64,000 bases of DNA from Evansella halocellulosilytica (GTDB lineage Bacteria > Bacillota > Bacilli > Bacillales > Salisediminibacteriaceae): NCBI RefSeq assembly GCF_002335745.1, contig NZ_NIST01000001.1, positions 789,641 through 853,640 of the forward strand. The letters are read 5' to 3'. How positions within the stretch are numbered: position 1 is the first letter of the stretch; each line of letters begins with the position of its first letter. The translations under genes and the position numbers were made by a program. The notes under the pieces are model-generated. The model searched no databases, was not told the origin of the DNA, and saw only the letters and a program-made list of their open reading frames with translations. Of the stretch, positions 63,882 to 64,000 are shown one piece after another.

Positions 63882-64000
63882 ATAGTAGAAGTGAAGTAAG
63901 GCCGACCAGCCTCTAGGACCATTTAAGAGTCCGTATTTTAAACCGGCCAACTTCACACCCTTATTTGAATCAGTTTAGTATGTTGGGTCCATAGAGATCG

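Overview
The window reads as AT-rich Bacillaceae DNA (Firmicutes), probably from an alkaliphilic or halophilic Bacillus relative. Strong AGGAGG-type ribosome sites, TTGACA/TATAAT promoters, frequent TTG starts, a HutP-type histidine antiterminator, and acidic secreted proteins support this. A Rep_3-type initiator gene and long repeat-rich non-coding tracts suggest that at least the first 21 kb is, or was, a plasmid. No rRNA, tRNA or CRISPR array was seen.

Layout. 1-3.1 kb: XRE repressor and small HTH gene facing each other over palindromic operators, an 1.1-kb non-coding tract with short repeats, and an unrecognised 365-aa gene with an HEPN-like RX4H motif. 3.3-15.7 kb: a small ATP-dependent DNA ligase gene split in two by an 11.6-kb Tn554-type transposon. 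The transposon carries tnpA, tnpB and tnpC, a nested IS1182-family element, and a cadmium module: methyltransferase, cadC and cadA behind paired CadC operators, then a lipoamide-dehydrogenase-like gene and cadD. 15.8-20.7 kb: orphan MazE/AbrB-like antitoxin, Rep_3 initiator, and about 2.5 kb of unusually structured, GC-richer DNA. This holds a candidate multi-hairpin RNA at 18.37-18.74 kb and a TACGCAT repeat field at 20.1-20.5 kb, on either side of one unrecognised 165-aa gene.

21-63.8 kb: a copper-handling island with histidine-utilisation genes inside it. It encodes two CPC copper ATPases, one CPH (CopB) ATPase, three CopZ-like chaperones (one broken), three CsoR-family regulators (one broken), a Csp copper-storage protein, a multicopper oxidase, two membrane-anchored cupredoxins, a CuA-type lipoprotein, a beta-propeller lipoprotein, ResA/CcdA-like thiol proteins and a His-rich exported protein. 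hutP-hutH lie at 23-25 kb and hutG-hutU-hutI at 38-42 kb. Between them are a PIG-L-like gene lacking its metal ligands, a complete Opp-type ABC transporter, a MATE transporter and csoR-copZ-copA.

The unifying signal is a set of CsoR-type operators (core GGGGGTATAGTA or close variants) placed between -35 and -10 elements. They precede csoR, both copA genes, a divergent csoR-like/MATE operon, both copies of a 209-aa half-sulfite-reductase protein, and the PIG-L/Opp cluster. This points to a copper regulon wider than the textbook copZA unit. The two half-sulfite-reductase/cupredoxin cassettes and the degenerate PIG-L plus Opp cluster are the best candidates for an undescribed copper-linked function. 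Functional statements beyond protein family are inference from sequence and context; no database search was run.
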